DNA of 64,000 nt from Paenibacillus glycanilyticus (lineage in GTDB: Bacteria; Bacillota; Bacilli; Paenibacillales; Paenibacillaceae), in the NCBI RefSeq assembly GCF_023715145.1, contig NZ_JAMBNP010000004.1, forward strand, positions 496,001-560,000, read 5' to 3'. Every line of letters starts with the position of its first letter. Position 1 is the stretch's first letter. Position numbers and translations under genes: made by a program. This document shows, piece after piece, positions 51,844-60,365 of this stretch. The notes below the pieces were generated by a model. That model had not been told where the DNA came from. It did not search any database and was given only the letters and a program-made list of their open reading frames with translations.

Positions 51844-53954
51844 GGATGAAACGAACGCCAAAACTCGCCTCTCTCATCAATGATATTCATAATCTGAGAG
51901 AATGGGATCTTGAATTCGGGGAAGCCGGCGGCATACGGAGCAATCTCGTACGGTTCAAAATAAACATGCAGCGCATCCTGCGTGACGAAAAATGGCTGAT
52001 CCGGCATAATCCCCTTATACGTATCCGGAAATACATAATCATATTTCGGGTCCGTCTTAATCTGTTCGCCTACAATATCGCTGATCACTTTCACATAATT
52101 GCTGCCCGGCTTGAATAAATCCTTCAGCGCGTACATAGCTCCGTTCGCAACATTAATGTGCGCGTACACTTGAGTTGGCATGCCATGTGCAGCCCCGGTC
52201 GGATAATTGTAGCCATCCAGCTCGATTTGGAGCAGATTCTTCTTGAACATGGTTACGTTGAAATCCCCGCTGTACGTGTAGCCAAGCTGCTGATCACCCG
52301 GGATTGGCTTCACTTGCGACATCACTTTAAGCGTTTCATTGAGCCTCTCCTGCGCGGCATGATCGGCAATTCCCTCAACAGACGGATAATAAACAACATA
52401 ATCTTTGTTTGGCTTATACTTATGCTCTCTGACCAAGTATGGCAGACGAAGGGGAATAACGTTGTTTGGCTCCCACACGATACGACCATTCCGGTTTGCG
52501 TATTTGAGACGCTGATCAATATTGACCTGAATTAGATCGTCTTCCAGCTTCAAGGTGCCGCTTCCTTCGAACTGCGGATAACCCGGGGCAGGATTGCCGC
52601 TTGTATTTATGAAGAAAGTAGTCTTGCCGTTGCTTGCCGAAGCTAACCCTTTTCTGTAAGGCTGGACGTCGGAATAGATAAAATCCGTCAAGCGTTTCCC
52701 ATCCGAATCAAATATCGCGTACATAGAACCAAGATACGGCTGGTCCGGGTCGATCGCCTTGCCGACAGCATAACGCTGCTGGCCAATTGACGTTATATCG
52801 TTATAGATCGTCTGAATAACCAGATTACCCTTCGTATCGATCAGACCGTATTCGGAGCCAAAATCCGCCGCGTTATTCACAATCGCACGACCGTTCTGGA
52901 ATGGAAAAGCTGTCGAGTAGGTCGGCTGAATCTTGACCGTTCCCTTCTCGTTGATATATCCGTATTTGCCATTTGCCGTTTGTTGGAAAGGCAATAATCC
53001 ATCACCAAGCACCCCTACAAACGGATAATGGAACTCCGCTTCCTTTGAGCCGTCATGTCGAATTAACGCATATTCGTTCTCTTTAACCTTCACAATGGCA
53101 TGCCGGTTTGCGAAATCACTGGCATCCTCATAACGAAGCGGAATAACCTCTTTGCCGGAACGATCCACATATCCGTATAACGTTTTTCCGTCTGCCTGCT
53201 GATTATTCACCATAGCTCTTCCATCATGAATATCGGCCATGTAGGAGTACCCTTTGCTCGTAACAAGATCTCCTGAATCATTGAGCAGACGGTACTTGCC
53301 CTTATCATCAATCACAACGGCTCTGCCTTCCGAGAATGGAGAGATGTAGCTGTAGATCGGCCTAACGAAATAAGCACCTGTCGTATTAATTAACCCATTG
53401 CCATTTTCCGCGCTTACAACCGCAAGTCCGTTTGTTTGGAAGTCCTGGGCATAATCAAAGCGAGGAGGGATCGCCATCGTGCCAATACCGTTAATATAGC
53501 CCCACCGGGTCCCGGTGATGGTCTTCTCGGATCCTGGATACAAGGAAATTGCACGCGTCTCGAGAGACTGCTCATCCGGTACAATATTGCGGAATCCCAG
53601 AGGGCTCCATTCGTATACGGCACGTCTCGTCTGCTCTTCTCCAGTCCGCCAGTTAATAATCAGATTATTAACCATACGGGTTGTTACCGGGGCTGCCGTC
53701 AGCTCCGCCACGCCATAACCTTCGCCCTTTGCCGATGCGGCGATCATCCAGCCGATATGCCGATATTGCAAAATATGGACATAAAGCTCATCTTCCCGCC
53801 GATACACAACCGTTAACTCCGGAACGCCGTCCCCGCTTAAATCCTGCGGATAGATGGCATACTCATTGGGAGGATTCTCCATCATGACCAGCTCCGCTCC
53901 CGGAGGCAGTGACGATTGCGCCAATCGAATAATCTGATCGTTGATCCAGTCCAT
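51840..53954 (-). CDS. WG-repeat protein with C-terminal DUF3298-like domain
   Basis: 704 residues. About eight WG-type repeats (roughly 150-450): RWGYINGIGTMAIPPRFDYA, YGYVDRSGKEVIPLRYEDA, YGYINEKGTVKIQPTYSTA and YGLIDTKGNLVIQTIYNDI are the clearest. An N-terminal segment with DLSGDGVPELTVVYRRED resembles FG-GAP/VCBS calcium loops. The last 200 residues match DUF3298/DUF4163-like domains seen in RsiV-type proteins. There is no signal peptide or membrane helix, although such domains are usually extracytoplasmic. AAGGGGA precedes the ATG. Function unknown; WG repeats are proposed binding scaffolds. Confidence 0.82.
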   Translation of the reverse strand: MDWINDQIIRLAQSSLPPGAELVMMENPPNEYAIYPQDLSGDGVPELTVVYRREDELYVHILQYRHIGWMIAASAKGEGYGVAELTAAPVTTRMVNNLIINWRTGEEQTRRAVYEWSPLGFRNIVPDEQSLETRAISLYPGSEKTITGTRWGYINGIGTMAIPPRFDYAQDFQTNGLAVVSAENGNGLINTTGAYFVRPIYSYISPFSEGRAVVIDDKGKYRLLNDSGDLVTSKGYSYMADIHDGRAMVNNQQADGKTLYGYVDRSGKEVIPLRYEDASDFANRHAIVKVKENEYALIRHDGSKEAEFHYPFVGVLGDGLLPFQQTANGKYGYINEKGTVKIQPTYSTAFPFQNGRAIVNNAADFGSEYGLIDTKGNLVIQTIYNDITSIGQQRYAVGKAIDPDQPYLGSMYAIFDSDGKRLTDFIYSDVQPYRKGLASASNGKTTFFINTSGNPAPGYPQFEGSGTLKLEDDLIQVNIDQRLKYANRNGRIVWEPNNVIPLRLPYLVREHKYKPNKDYVVYYPSVEGIADHAAQERLNETLKVMSQVKPIPGDQQLGYTYSGDFNVTMFKKNLLQIELDGYNYPTGAAHGMPTQVYAHINVANGAMYALKDLFKPGSNYVKVISDIVGEQIKTDPKYDYVFPDTYKGIMPDQPFFVTQDALHVYFEPYEIAPYAAGFPEFKIPFSQIMNIIDERGEFWRSFHP

Positions 53955-54072
53955 TCGCGTTAAGTCCCCTTTCCCAGCACGTTTACGTCAACTCACTATT
54001 CGTATGCGGGAAATAAAGAGGAATATGACATGAAAATAACAAGGCTTGGACGGTCAATCCGATTAATCCGTA

Positions 54073-54264
54073 CTATTCCTTCTTCCGAAAAATCCGAAAA
54101 GCAACACTCGCTATCGCCAGATAAATGATGATCACGATGCCTAAGGTAATCATTCTCTCTGTCATACTGCCATCGGCAAACAGAACCGGGCCTAGTCCAA
54201 AGAACGTCACCAGCAAAAATAAGGCAAGCAGTAGTACGCCTAGAAGTACTCGAATGTTTTGCAC
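54073..54264 (-). CDS. Small two-helix membrane protein
   Basis: About 63 residues with two hydrophobic segments (LLGVLLLALFLLVTFFGLGP and MITLGIVIIIYLAIASVAF) and a basic C-terminus RIFRKKE. The start is unusual: AGGGAGG is fused to a GTG (54262-54264), and the only codon at normal spacing is an ATT at 54253-54255, which would be a rare start. The longer frame to 54375 lies inside the VOC gene. It begins a few bases after the stop of the VOC gene, so translation may be reinitiated. Function unknown. Confidence 0.5.
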   Translation of the reverse strand: MQNIRVLLGVLLLALFLLVTFFGLGPVLFADGSMTERMITLGIVIIIYLAIASVAFRIFRKKE

Positions 54265-54268
54265 CTCC

Positions 54269-54640
54269 CTATTTGTCCAAATGGTACTCGCAAAAAACAA
54301 TCCGGTTGCCAAATGGGTCGCCGATCCGGCACTCCAGACAATTCCAAGGCATCTCCTCGAGCCCGGGTCTTGCATACTTATATTTTTTATCCAACAGATC
54401 CTTATGTAATTCTCTTATCCCTGACATTTCAATCCGGACTGACGAGCCGGGACTGGAGTCACCATGATGCTCGCTCAGATGAAGCCTGATATTCCCTTTG
54501 GAAACCTGCATATACAGCGGCGTATCCGGCTCAAACCGGTGCTCCCAATCCACCGAAAACCCCAGAAAGTCCAAATAAAATTCTCTTGCTTTCGCCTCAT
54601 CAAAAATCCGAAGAATAGGCACCAATTGCTCCAGCTTCAT
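54269..54640 (-). CDS. VOC superfamily protein (bleomycin-resistance/glyoxalase fold), first copy
   Basis: 123 residues with the paired beta-alpha-beta-beta-beta fold of the VOC superfamily. LVPILRIFDEAKAREFYLDF then LGFSVDWEH is the usual N-terminal motif, HLSEHHGD carries the first metal-like His, and GDPFGNRIVFCE the final Glu. The size fits single-domain bleomycin-binding proteins that sequester drugs as dimers. Start 54640 has GGAG ten bases upstream. A small membrane protein gene follows immediately. Confidence 0.85.
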   Translation of the reverse strand: MKLEQLVPILRIFDEAKAREFYLDFLGFSVDWEHRFEPDTPLYMQVSKGNIRLHLSEHHGDSSPGSSVRIEMSGIRELHKDLLDKKYKYARPGLEEMPWNCLECRIGDPFGNRIVFCEYHLDK

Positions 54641-54773
54641 CACAATCATTCTCCTTTATCAAATTCTGGTAATATTTCTTTCCATATTTCAAAGCTAAAT
54701 GCGATATATTACTTCATAATCTCTCCTTCAATAAAGGATTATCGCGCGGTTCTCACCCCATGTTGTATAAATT

Positions 54774-54797
54774 GAAAAAGGCTGCGCGGGCAGCCTT
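54774..54797 (-). terminator. Terminator after the APH-pentapeptide-VOC operon
   Basis: AAGGCTGC/GCAGCCTT stem (54778-54785 with 54790-54797), loop GCGG, followed by TTTTTC on the minus strand. Confidence 0.75.
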
Positions 54798-54826
54798 CTC
54801 TCGTTTCCGTTCGAAGCTTGTCTCAT

Positions 54827-55174
54827 TCAATTACAAACCATTAGCAAATTCCCATCCGGATCCTTGAAGTTAAACCAATGGTCATTCTCTATTTCAGTCA
54901 TTAATTCAACATTCTTCCCTTGCATATATGCATAAGCCTGTTTAATGTCCGTTGTATGAAATTGAAAGGCTGGTGCCGTATACACGCTCGCAGACGAATA
55001 AATTTTACTGTCCAGCACAAGATCCGGTCCGTCCATCGGAAGGACATATATATGCCCAAAGTAAATCTCGCCATCTGTAGGCAAACCTAGAATATCGCAA
55101 TACCAGTCGCGAGCCTTTTCAACATCGCTCACGGGTATAAATATGCCATTGATTTTATTGGAAATAGGATTCAT
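54827..55174 (-). CDS. VOC superfamily protein, second copy
   Basis: 115 residues: INGIFIPVSDVEKARDWYCD then ILGLPTDGEI, FHTTDIKQAYAYM, and the C-terminal FKDPDGNLLMVCN. VOC fold; some metal-ligand positions (an early His and the final Glu, here VCN) are not conserved, so it may bind rather than catalyse. Start ATG 55174 with GCAGG upstream. It lies 30 bp after the third VOC gene in the operon and just before a terminator. Confidence 0.83.
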   Translation of the reverse strand: MNPISNKINGIFIPVSDVEKARDWYCDILGLPTDGEIYFGHIYVLPMDGPDLVLDSKIYSSASVYTAPAFQFHTTDIKQAYAYMQGKNVELMTEIENDHWFNFKDPDGNLLMVCN

Positions 55175-55204
55175 AATCAACCTGCTTTCTATTAGAATAG
55201 TTGA

Positions 55205-55651
55205 TCAACCCTTTTTGCGCATTGCGCCAATTACAATATTGTAACCATCAAGATCATGAATGTGGGCGTTCTTGAACTCCCATCCCCCCTGCTCTTCGCC
55301 AAATGGTTCAATACCGATGATTCCGCCACTCTCACGAACTTCTTGGATATATTCGTCTAGTTCTTCCCAGCCGATATGTATATAAGTATCCCAGCCAAAA
55401 TCCGGACCTTCCCATTCGGTTGGATAGCTGGCTCTCTTAGCAGAAACGGCATTAGGCATGACATCTTCCTTTGAAACCGCCTGTTGAAGGATAAAGCAAA
55501 CATCGTCACGCTCTGCGTGTCCCCAGTCATCGATTATAAATCCGAGGCAATCCCGGTAATAAACCTGCGACCTCTGAAGGTTTGATACTAGTCGGACCTG
55601 GATCGGTTTTCCGAGTTTTACTTTGGATTTACCGATTACTTGTTCACTCAT
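55205..55651 (-). CDS. VOC superfamily protein, third copy
   Basis: 148 residues: IQVRLVSNLQRSQVYYRDCL then GFIIDDWGH, WDTYIHIGWEELDEYIQEV, and HIHDLDGYNIVIG. Glyoxalase/bleomycin-type fold with a longer central insert. It lies 34 bp after the pentapeptide gene. The three VOC genes differ clearly from each other, so this is a mixed set, not a recent duplication. Confidence 0.82.
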   Translation of the reverse strand: MSEQVIGKSKVKLGKPIQVRLVSNLQRSQVYYRDCLGFIIDDWGHAERDDVCFILQQAVSKEDVMPNAVSAKRASYPTEWEGPDFGWDTYIHIGWEELDEYIQEVRESGGIIGIEPFGEEQGGWEFKNAHIHDLDGYNIVIGAMRKKG

Positions 55652-55685
55652 TCGTTAATCCCCTCCATTTTTCGAAATGCAAGAA

Positions 55686-56156
55686 TTATAGAGCTTTAAG
55701 CAAATCGGATATCAGAATGCCATTTATTCTCAAGCCTGTAATATCACAATTATTGATATCTACATTGGATAGATCGCAGTTGGTCAATTGGGTTCTAGAG
55801 AGGTTACAATCATCGAAGCGTATTGGTCTATACTGGCCATCAGGTTGGTATTGAGGCTGATCTTCTCTCGGAAGAACAATATTCTTAAATTCTGTTCCGA
55901 ACAAATACACATGTTCAACGTTGGCATGACTGAAGTTGGCGAGCTTAATTCTAAGCCCCGACATGTTAGCATCCGAGATTTGAATCTCGCTCATATTTAC
56001 ATCGTTCAGCTTCATCGCATTCATGTTTACGTTATTAATCGAAGTTCGCGCGATACTGACGTTATCCATATTAAGCTCCTCCGCTCTAACCTCCTGCCAC
56101 TTTGCTCCTGATATATCGGCATTTTGCAGATCATACGGTCCAATGGTTAAGCTCAT
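55686..56156 (-). CDS. Pentapeptide-repeat protein
   Basis: 156 residues built of A(D/N)LXX-type repeats in two blocks: the first from NADISGAKWQEVRAEELNMD through NVNMNAMKLNDVNMSEIQIS and ANMSGLRIKLANFSHANVEH, then a short non-repeat loop (about 105-120), then NLSRTQLTNCDLSNVDINNC. This forms a right-handed quadrilateral beta-helix, as in Qnr and MfpA, which protect DNA gyrase by mimicking DNA; many pentapeptide proteins do other things. Start 56156 (MSLTIGPYDL) after GGAGGGGATCGGAGA; the longer frame lacks a site. Second gene of the operon with the candidate LexA box. Confidence 0.87.
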   Translation of the reverse strand: MSLTIGPYDLQNADISGAKWQEVRAEELNMDNVSIARTSINNVNMNAMKLNDVNMSEIQISDANMSGLRIKLANFSHANVEHVYLFGTEFKNIVLPREDQPQYQPDGQYRPIRFDDCNLSRTQLTNCDLSNVDINNCDITGLRINGILISDLLKAL

Positions 56157-56226
56157 TCTCCGATCCCCTCCGAACTTGTAATAAGTTGCAATAGTTAATT
56201 CGGCAAACACCCAATATTTTCCTTTG

Positions 56227-57369
56227 TCATCCGATTAGCAAATCCAACTTGCCTCTCAGCTTGGCTGACTCTTCAGCCATAACCTGATGAATGGCATTGA
56301 TTTGCTTTAATAGCTCCACTCTATGCATCATCCAATCATTTAATGGATCTTTCTCTAATTGTGCTGCTAAAGAACAGAGTTGCGGAACCTCCCACACACT
56401 GCGCATGGCCATGCTCAAACCATAACCGTACCGCGCTAATTCCTCGTCTCCCTGCCAACCTGATTCCCGCATTCCTTGAATATAGGAACGAAATATAGAC
56501 CGGCAAAACGAGTCGTATTCCGCAATTGTTATCGGGCCTAAGCTCATATTAACGCCAGCCATCTTGCCCAAGTCTTCCCCTATACCAGAAATGCTAAGAA
56601 ATTGCCAATCCATAAGCACCAATCTATTACTTGTTGAATTAATAATCATATTCTTATAGCTCAGATCCTGATGAGCAAGCACTCGCGGCAGTCCTGAAAG
56701 CGACTCGAGTTTATCATTCAAATCAACTGTAAATCCCAAGAACCATTCCCATGAATTTCTTATCTCCCTATCCTCCAGCCGATTAATGAAAGACTGCGGA
56801 TCGGGAGCATATATTTGACTGGAAGCTGTCCATGATCTCAACCAGTTATTGCAAATCCACGGTTCGCTTGGCAATGACCTTCCTGTTAGATACGGGGCAT
56901 TAAATTCACCTAACTGGTAAGCAATTCGATTAAAGTGTTCTTGTGTCGAGGGTGTTTCTCCTTGCACATACTCCATCCATAACCAAATGGTTCCGTCTCT
57001 TTGTTCTTCGGCCAGATACGGTTCTGGCGTTTCAATGATCTCCGGAAGAGAGGCGTCAAGCAGATTGCTTTCAAAAATAAAAGCTTCTCGGCGCCAGTAA
57101 TTATGATGCTGATTATGATCCTTTTCCTCACTATCCCGCTTAATAATTTTTATAACGATAGACCACTGACGGTGTTCACTTCCGGTTTCTATCGTACCCC
57201 GCAAATGATAAATTCCCGATGTTGTAAAATTAACGCTGCCATCAACTAAGCGAGTACATTCAAATGCATCCAATTCAAAAGCAATACCCCTAAACTTTTT
57301 GCGTAGACAGAGATTCAGCTGTTCTACCTTATCCTCGATCAACAAGCCGGTATGATTATGGATAATCAT
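56227..57369 (-). CDS. APH/choline-kinase-like phosphotransferase
   Basis: 380 residues. The kinase catalytic loop (Brenner motif) is HQDLSYKNMI, followed by the metal-binding Asp in VLMDWQFLS. The N-terminal lobe (HLRGTIETGSEHRQWSIVIK, then EAFIFESNLL) carries the ATP-binding Lys and Glu. The fold is shared by aminoglycoside, homoserine, choline and maltose kinases; the substrate is unknown. It is first in an operon with the pentapeptide and two VOC genes, behind a promoter with a LexA-box-like palindrome. Confidence 0.87.
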   Translation of the reverse strand: MIIHNHTGLLIEDKVEQLNLCLRKKFRGIAFELDAFECTRLVDGSVNFTTSGIYHLRGTIETGSEHRQWSIVIKIIKRDSEEKDHNQHHNYWRREAFIFESNLLDASLPEIIETPEPYLAEEQRDGTIWLWMEYVQGETPSTQEHFNRIAYQLGEFNAPYLTGRSLPSEPWICNNWLRSWTASSQIYAPDPQSFINRLEDREIRNSWEWFLGFTVDLNDKLESLSGLPRVLAHQDLSYKNMIINSTSNRLVLMDWQFLSISGIGEDLGKMAGVNMSLGPITIAEYDSFCRSIFRSYIQGMRESGWQGDEELARYGYGLSMAMRSVWEVPQLCSLAAQLEKDPLNDWMMHRVELLKQINAIHQVMAEESAKLRGKLDLLIG

Positions 57370-57419
57370 TGTTATCCTACTCCCTTAATTGAATGACTGC
57401 GGTTATTGCCTTCTATTCA

Positions 57420-57448
57420 AGAATAGAACATATGTTCTTATTTGTAAA
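57420..57448 (-). promoter_or_regulatory. Promoter with LexA (DinR)-type box in the spacer
   Basis: On the minus strand: -35 TTTACA (57443-57448), 17-bp spacer, -10 TATTCT (57420-57425). The spacer contains the perfect 14-bp palindrome AGAACATATGTTCT (57425-57438), which fits the Bacillus LexA box core GAAC-RNRY-GTTC exactly. It lies about 50 bp before the APH-type gene and would place that operon under SOS control. The divergent DinB-like gene starts 180 bp away. Confidence 0.65.
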
Positions 57449-57618
57449 TATTTTCTTTTAAGAAGTAATTCCTATTCTCAGCGGACCTTCATCTTCCCGC
57501 TATATAAGCAACGCAAGTACTTTCTGCTCTTCCGAATCCAAATAAATGAGAACAAGTGTTTGCATTTTATTCGGGTTATGATATGCTTAACTAAAATCAT
57601 CGATAAAGGAGTATGGAG

Positions 57619-58111
57619 ATGGTCCACAACAAAATCCTGCAGGATTACAGTGAATTCTCTTCCTGGATAAGAACATTGGAAAGCATTGAAGAAGAACATT
57701 GGCGTATACCTATTGCGGAGAGCAAATGGTCTATAAGCGAAATCGTTGCTCATCTATTTAATTGGGACCGATATCTCATATCCGAGATTCTCCCTGCTGT
57801 TCAAACCGGAAATGGTATTCCCCGATTTTGATACTTACAATAAACGAGCATCAGATTATATCAAGACAGGCATATCTATAAACGAGCTTATTAGTCAAAC
57901 TATATCGACAAGAGATTTGCTCGTTAGTCTGCTCACCGAGATGCCTATCGCAAGGTTGCAGCTCCATTTGACGGCTAATGGTGCTTCTCATTGTCCTCAT
58001 ACCGGAACCCCATATTCTCTTATCCATATCATAAAAGAATTTACAGAACATGATAGTCATCACAAACAGCAAATTAGGCAATGGCTTCTCTATAAGGGCA
58101 TTCACCTATAA
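57619..58111 (+). pseudogene. DinB-family protein broken by a frameshift
   Basis: Two overlapping frames together encode one DinB/YfiT-type four-helix protein of about 163 residues. The first (start 57619 after GGAG) gives EEEHWRIPIAESKWSISEIV then AHLFNWDRYL and stops at 57831. The second supplies FDTYNKRASDYIKTGISINE and EFTEHDSHHKQQIRQWL. The break is at a CCCC run near 57814-57817; removing one C restores the frame. The three metal-binding His positions (HLFN, HDSHH) are intact, so the loss is recent or a sequencing artefact. Confidence 0.75.
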
Positions 58112-58650
58112 CGCTTCACATACTCCTGTTTCGTAAGTCCATAGATATATTCATCATAATGCCTGCCATTAGTGAAGATCATTTCGCGAAGCTTTCCCTC
58201 TTGCGCAAAGCCCAGATGCTCTTGCAGCGCAATTGATCCATCGTTAAAAGCATAGACATGAGCATTTGCCTTCTGATATCTGAGCTCTTCGAAATAATAT
58301 CTCAGCATAATTGTGACTGCTTCTGTGGCATAACCTTGACGCCAGTGATTACGGAAGATGGAGACTCCGTATTTAAATGTGCCGTGCCTGGAATTGCATT
58401 GATTTGTGCATATGCTTCCAACCAGAGTTCCTTCTAATGTCTCAATTGCCAGGAAAGCATTATCATCTTGATAGGAATTTGCGGATTGGTGATCGGCCCA
58501 TTGCCTGGTACCTTCCTCTAGTCGCGGAAAATGCAGCTCATCGCATAACCTGGCATTTTCAGAATCCATGTCATTGTCATGAAACTTGTCCCAATCCGAT
58601 AACTGAACCGGCCGCAATCTAATCTTCTTGCCTGCCCAAATATAATTCAT
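58102..58650 (-). CDS. RimJ/RimL-type GNAT acetyltransferase
   Basis: 182 residues: IRLRPVQLSDWDKFHDNDMD start, KYGVSIFRNHWRQGYATEAV as the acetyl-CoA motif A, and NDGSIALQEHLGFAQEGKLR as motif B. It acetylates an unknown amine, such as a ribosomal protein N-terminus or a drug. Its 3' end overlaps the broken DinB gene by 10 bp. It starts 1 bp after the NUDIX stop, so the two are coupled. Confidence 0.87.
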   Translation of the reverse strand: MNYIWAGKKIRLRPVQLSDWDKFHDNDMDSENARLCDELHFPRLEEGTRQWADHQSANSYQDDNAFLAIETLEGTLVGSICTNQCNSRHGTFKYGVSIFRNHWRQGYATEAVTIMLRYYFEELRYQKANAHVYAFNDGSIALQEHLGFAQEGKLREMIFTNGRHYDEYIYGLTKQEYVKRYR

Positions 58651-58651
58651 G

Positions 58652-59116
58652 TTAAGTAGTCCCCTTATTATTAATGTCTTGGACTTGTTGCAACTCCTGC
58701 TCTACTATTCTCAACAGCTCTGTTCGAAGGCCTTCGCCTTCCAGCTTATTAATCATCTGCAGAGCCGTTTCTATATTCATCATAACTCTGCCCGTTGTTT
58801 CGAAGCCGCCTGGCATATCAACGTACTGCTTCACCTTGGCGAGCACAAATACCGTATACGAGTCGGTGGTTTCCCAATGCCAGGAAGCTACAGGAACTCT
58901 GTTATCCTCTAATAGCAGCCCTGCTTCTTCCACTGTCTCTCGGTCCAGCGCAGCATCAAGGTTCTCATCCCCCTCGATTCTGCCTCCAACCGTGGTCAGG
59001 GTTTGCTCATATTTATCCCATGCCATGACAATCAAGCCGTCTTCCGTAACAGGTATGCTATGAATGCCTGCAATTCGTTTATCTGTTGGCCATACTCTAC
59101 ACAATGGTTTAAGCAT
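58652..59116 (-). CDS. NUDIX hydrolase
   Basis: 154 residues with a complete Nudix box, GRIEGDENLDAALDRETVEE followed by AGL (GX5EX7REUXEEXGU, U position occupied by Thr), which binds magnesium and hydrolyses a nucleoside-diphosphate-linked substrate. The rest is the small alpha/beta fold. The substrate is unknown. It lies between the nucleotidyltransferase gene (13 bp upstream) and the GNAT gene (1 bp downstream), so a three-gene unit is likely. Confidence 0.88.
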   Translation of the reverse strand: MLKPLCRVWPTDKRIAGIHSIPVTEDGLIVMAWDKYEQTLTTVGGRIEGDENLDAALDRETVEEAGLLLEDNRVPVASWHWETTDSYTVFVLAKVKQYVDMPGGFETTGRVMMNIETALQMINKLEGEGLRTELLRIVEQELQQVQDINNKGTT

Positions 59117-59129
59117 AGTTAATCAGCTC

Positions 59130-60254
59130 CTATTCTTCCGGTATGGAATCAAGATATTGTTTGAAATCATCCACATCCTGAAATCGGTTAATTATAACTC
59201 CCTGTTCGATAAGATGTTTTTCTAGAAGCGCGTCGAGATGTTGTACGGCTTCAAAGAGAGGCTTCATATGTGCAGGATCCAATAAAACGGCTAAATCCGG
59301 TAATCCCAGCCTTGTATATACAGCCATGTAATCTAAGGTATTATCATAATCTGCTGGCCAATATCCCTTCTCTGCATAATACAGTGCCCGGGCAACTTCA
59401 ATCTGTACACCTATCGCCCAGAAATAGGCGGATGGATAATCATCCCTCTCGCATGCCGTTAATATTTTATCGAAAATCCCTTTGATTTCTTCATAAAAGC
59501 CCTTCATTCTATCGATGTAATTAAAGCCGTTCGTATATTTCTCTTTTTGCTCATTCAGTAAACGATTGGTATTCTCAAATAACTGATTACAAGCTACGTA
59601 AATATCCTTGCACGAATTAGCTCGCATAATCGTACGCATAAGGGTTTCAAGCTGTTCCGGCTTATGTGCAAAGGCGATAATTTGCTCGTTGTTCTTCCCC
59701 CATCCCTTTGTATAATAAGTCCGGTTAAGCAAAGAGACGCCATTTAGAATATGTACCAGAAACTCTCGAGCCTCCAAACGAAACAAGCTCAGATCATTTC
59801 CATTCATTTCAGATTTGTTAACCGCAAGCAAATGATGCTTGGCATTCCGCAGCTGTTCTTCCGCTTTCATAATGAACTCTATGCCTTCTTTAGAGGACTG
59901 AGCATCGATTTGTTGACGTAATTGCATGAATCGATTTCGATCTTCCTCGGAACGAACATACAGCAGCTTGCAATCCGCGATTATGGATACATTTAATTCC
60001 TCAAAGGCAGCCATTCTTTCTGCCCTCTCCCAGCTGATTGGCCAAAAGTCAAAGCAAATATCACTAACGATAAATTGTAAGCTATGACGATAACCAGCAG
60101 GACTTGCCGGAATGAAGAAAAAGTCCAAATCCGAGCGCTTAGTCGCCGTTCCTTGGGCATATGAACCGTAATATCCAATAATGGCAACCTCATTTGGAAA
60201 TTTGTCTGTTATGCGGTTCACTAATGCTTCTGCAACTTCAAATACGTTCAGCAC
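59130..60254 (-). CDS. Nucleotidyltransferase-domain protein
   Basis: 374 residues. The polymerase-beta-type nucleotidyltransferase core has GSYAQGTATKRSDLDF (G30-S31 and D42xD44). A helical second domain of over 200 residues follows (for example HHLLAVNKSEMNGNDLSLFR and NRLLNEQKEKYTNGFNYI), as in kanamycin nucleotidyltransferase and other adenylyltransferases with HEPN-like C-termini. It transfers a nucleotide to a small molecule, RNA or protein; which one is unknown. First in the unit with NUDIX and GNAT genes. Confidence 0.82.
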   Translation of the reverse strand: MLNVFEVAEALVNRITDKFPNEVAIIGYYGSYAQGTATKRSDLDFFFIPASPAGYRHSLQFIVSDICFDFWPISWERAERMAAFEELNVSIIADCKLLYVRSEEDRNRFMQLRQQIDAQSSKEGIEFIMKAEEQLRNAKHHLLAVNKSEMNGNDLSLFRLEAREFLVHILNGVSLLNRTYYTKGWGKNNEQIIAFAHKPEQLETLMRTIMRANSCKDIYVACNQLFENTNRLLNEQKEKYTNGFNYIDRMKGFYEEIKGIFDKILTACERDDYPSAYFWAIGVQIEVARALYYAEKGYWPADYDNTLDYMAVYTRLGLPDLAVLLDPAHMKPLFEAVQHLDALLEKHLIEQGVIINRFQDVDDFKQYLDSIPEE

Positions 60255-60331
60255 ACAACCTCACCCTTTGCGATTATTTCTTTCAAGACCATTAGCGATT
60301 TACTTCCAGTGCGGCACAAGACCGCAAACAA

Positions 60332-60357
60332 AAAATCGCATGGGAGAATGCGATTTT
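60332..60357 (-). terminator. Terminator after the methyltransferase gene
   Basis: A 10-bp perfect stem AAAATCGCAT/ATGCGATTTT (60332-60341 with 60348-60357), followed by TTTTTTGTTTG on the minus strand. Confidence 0.85.
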
Positions 60358-60365
60358 CACTTGTT

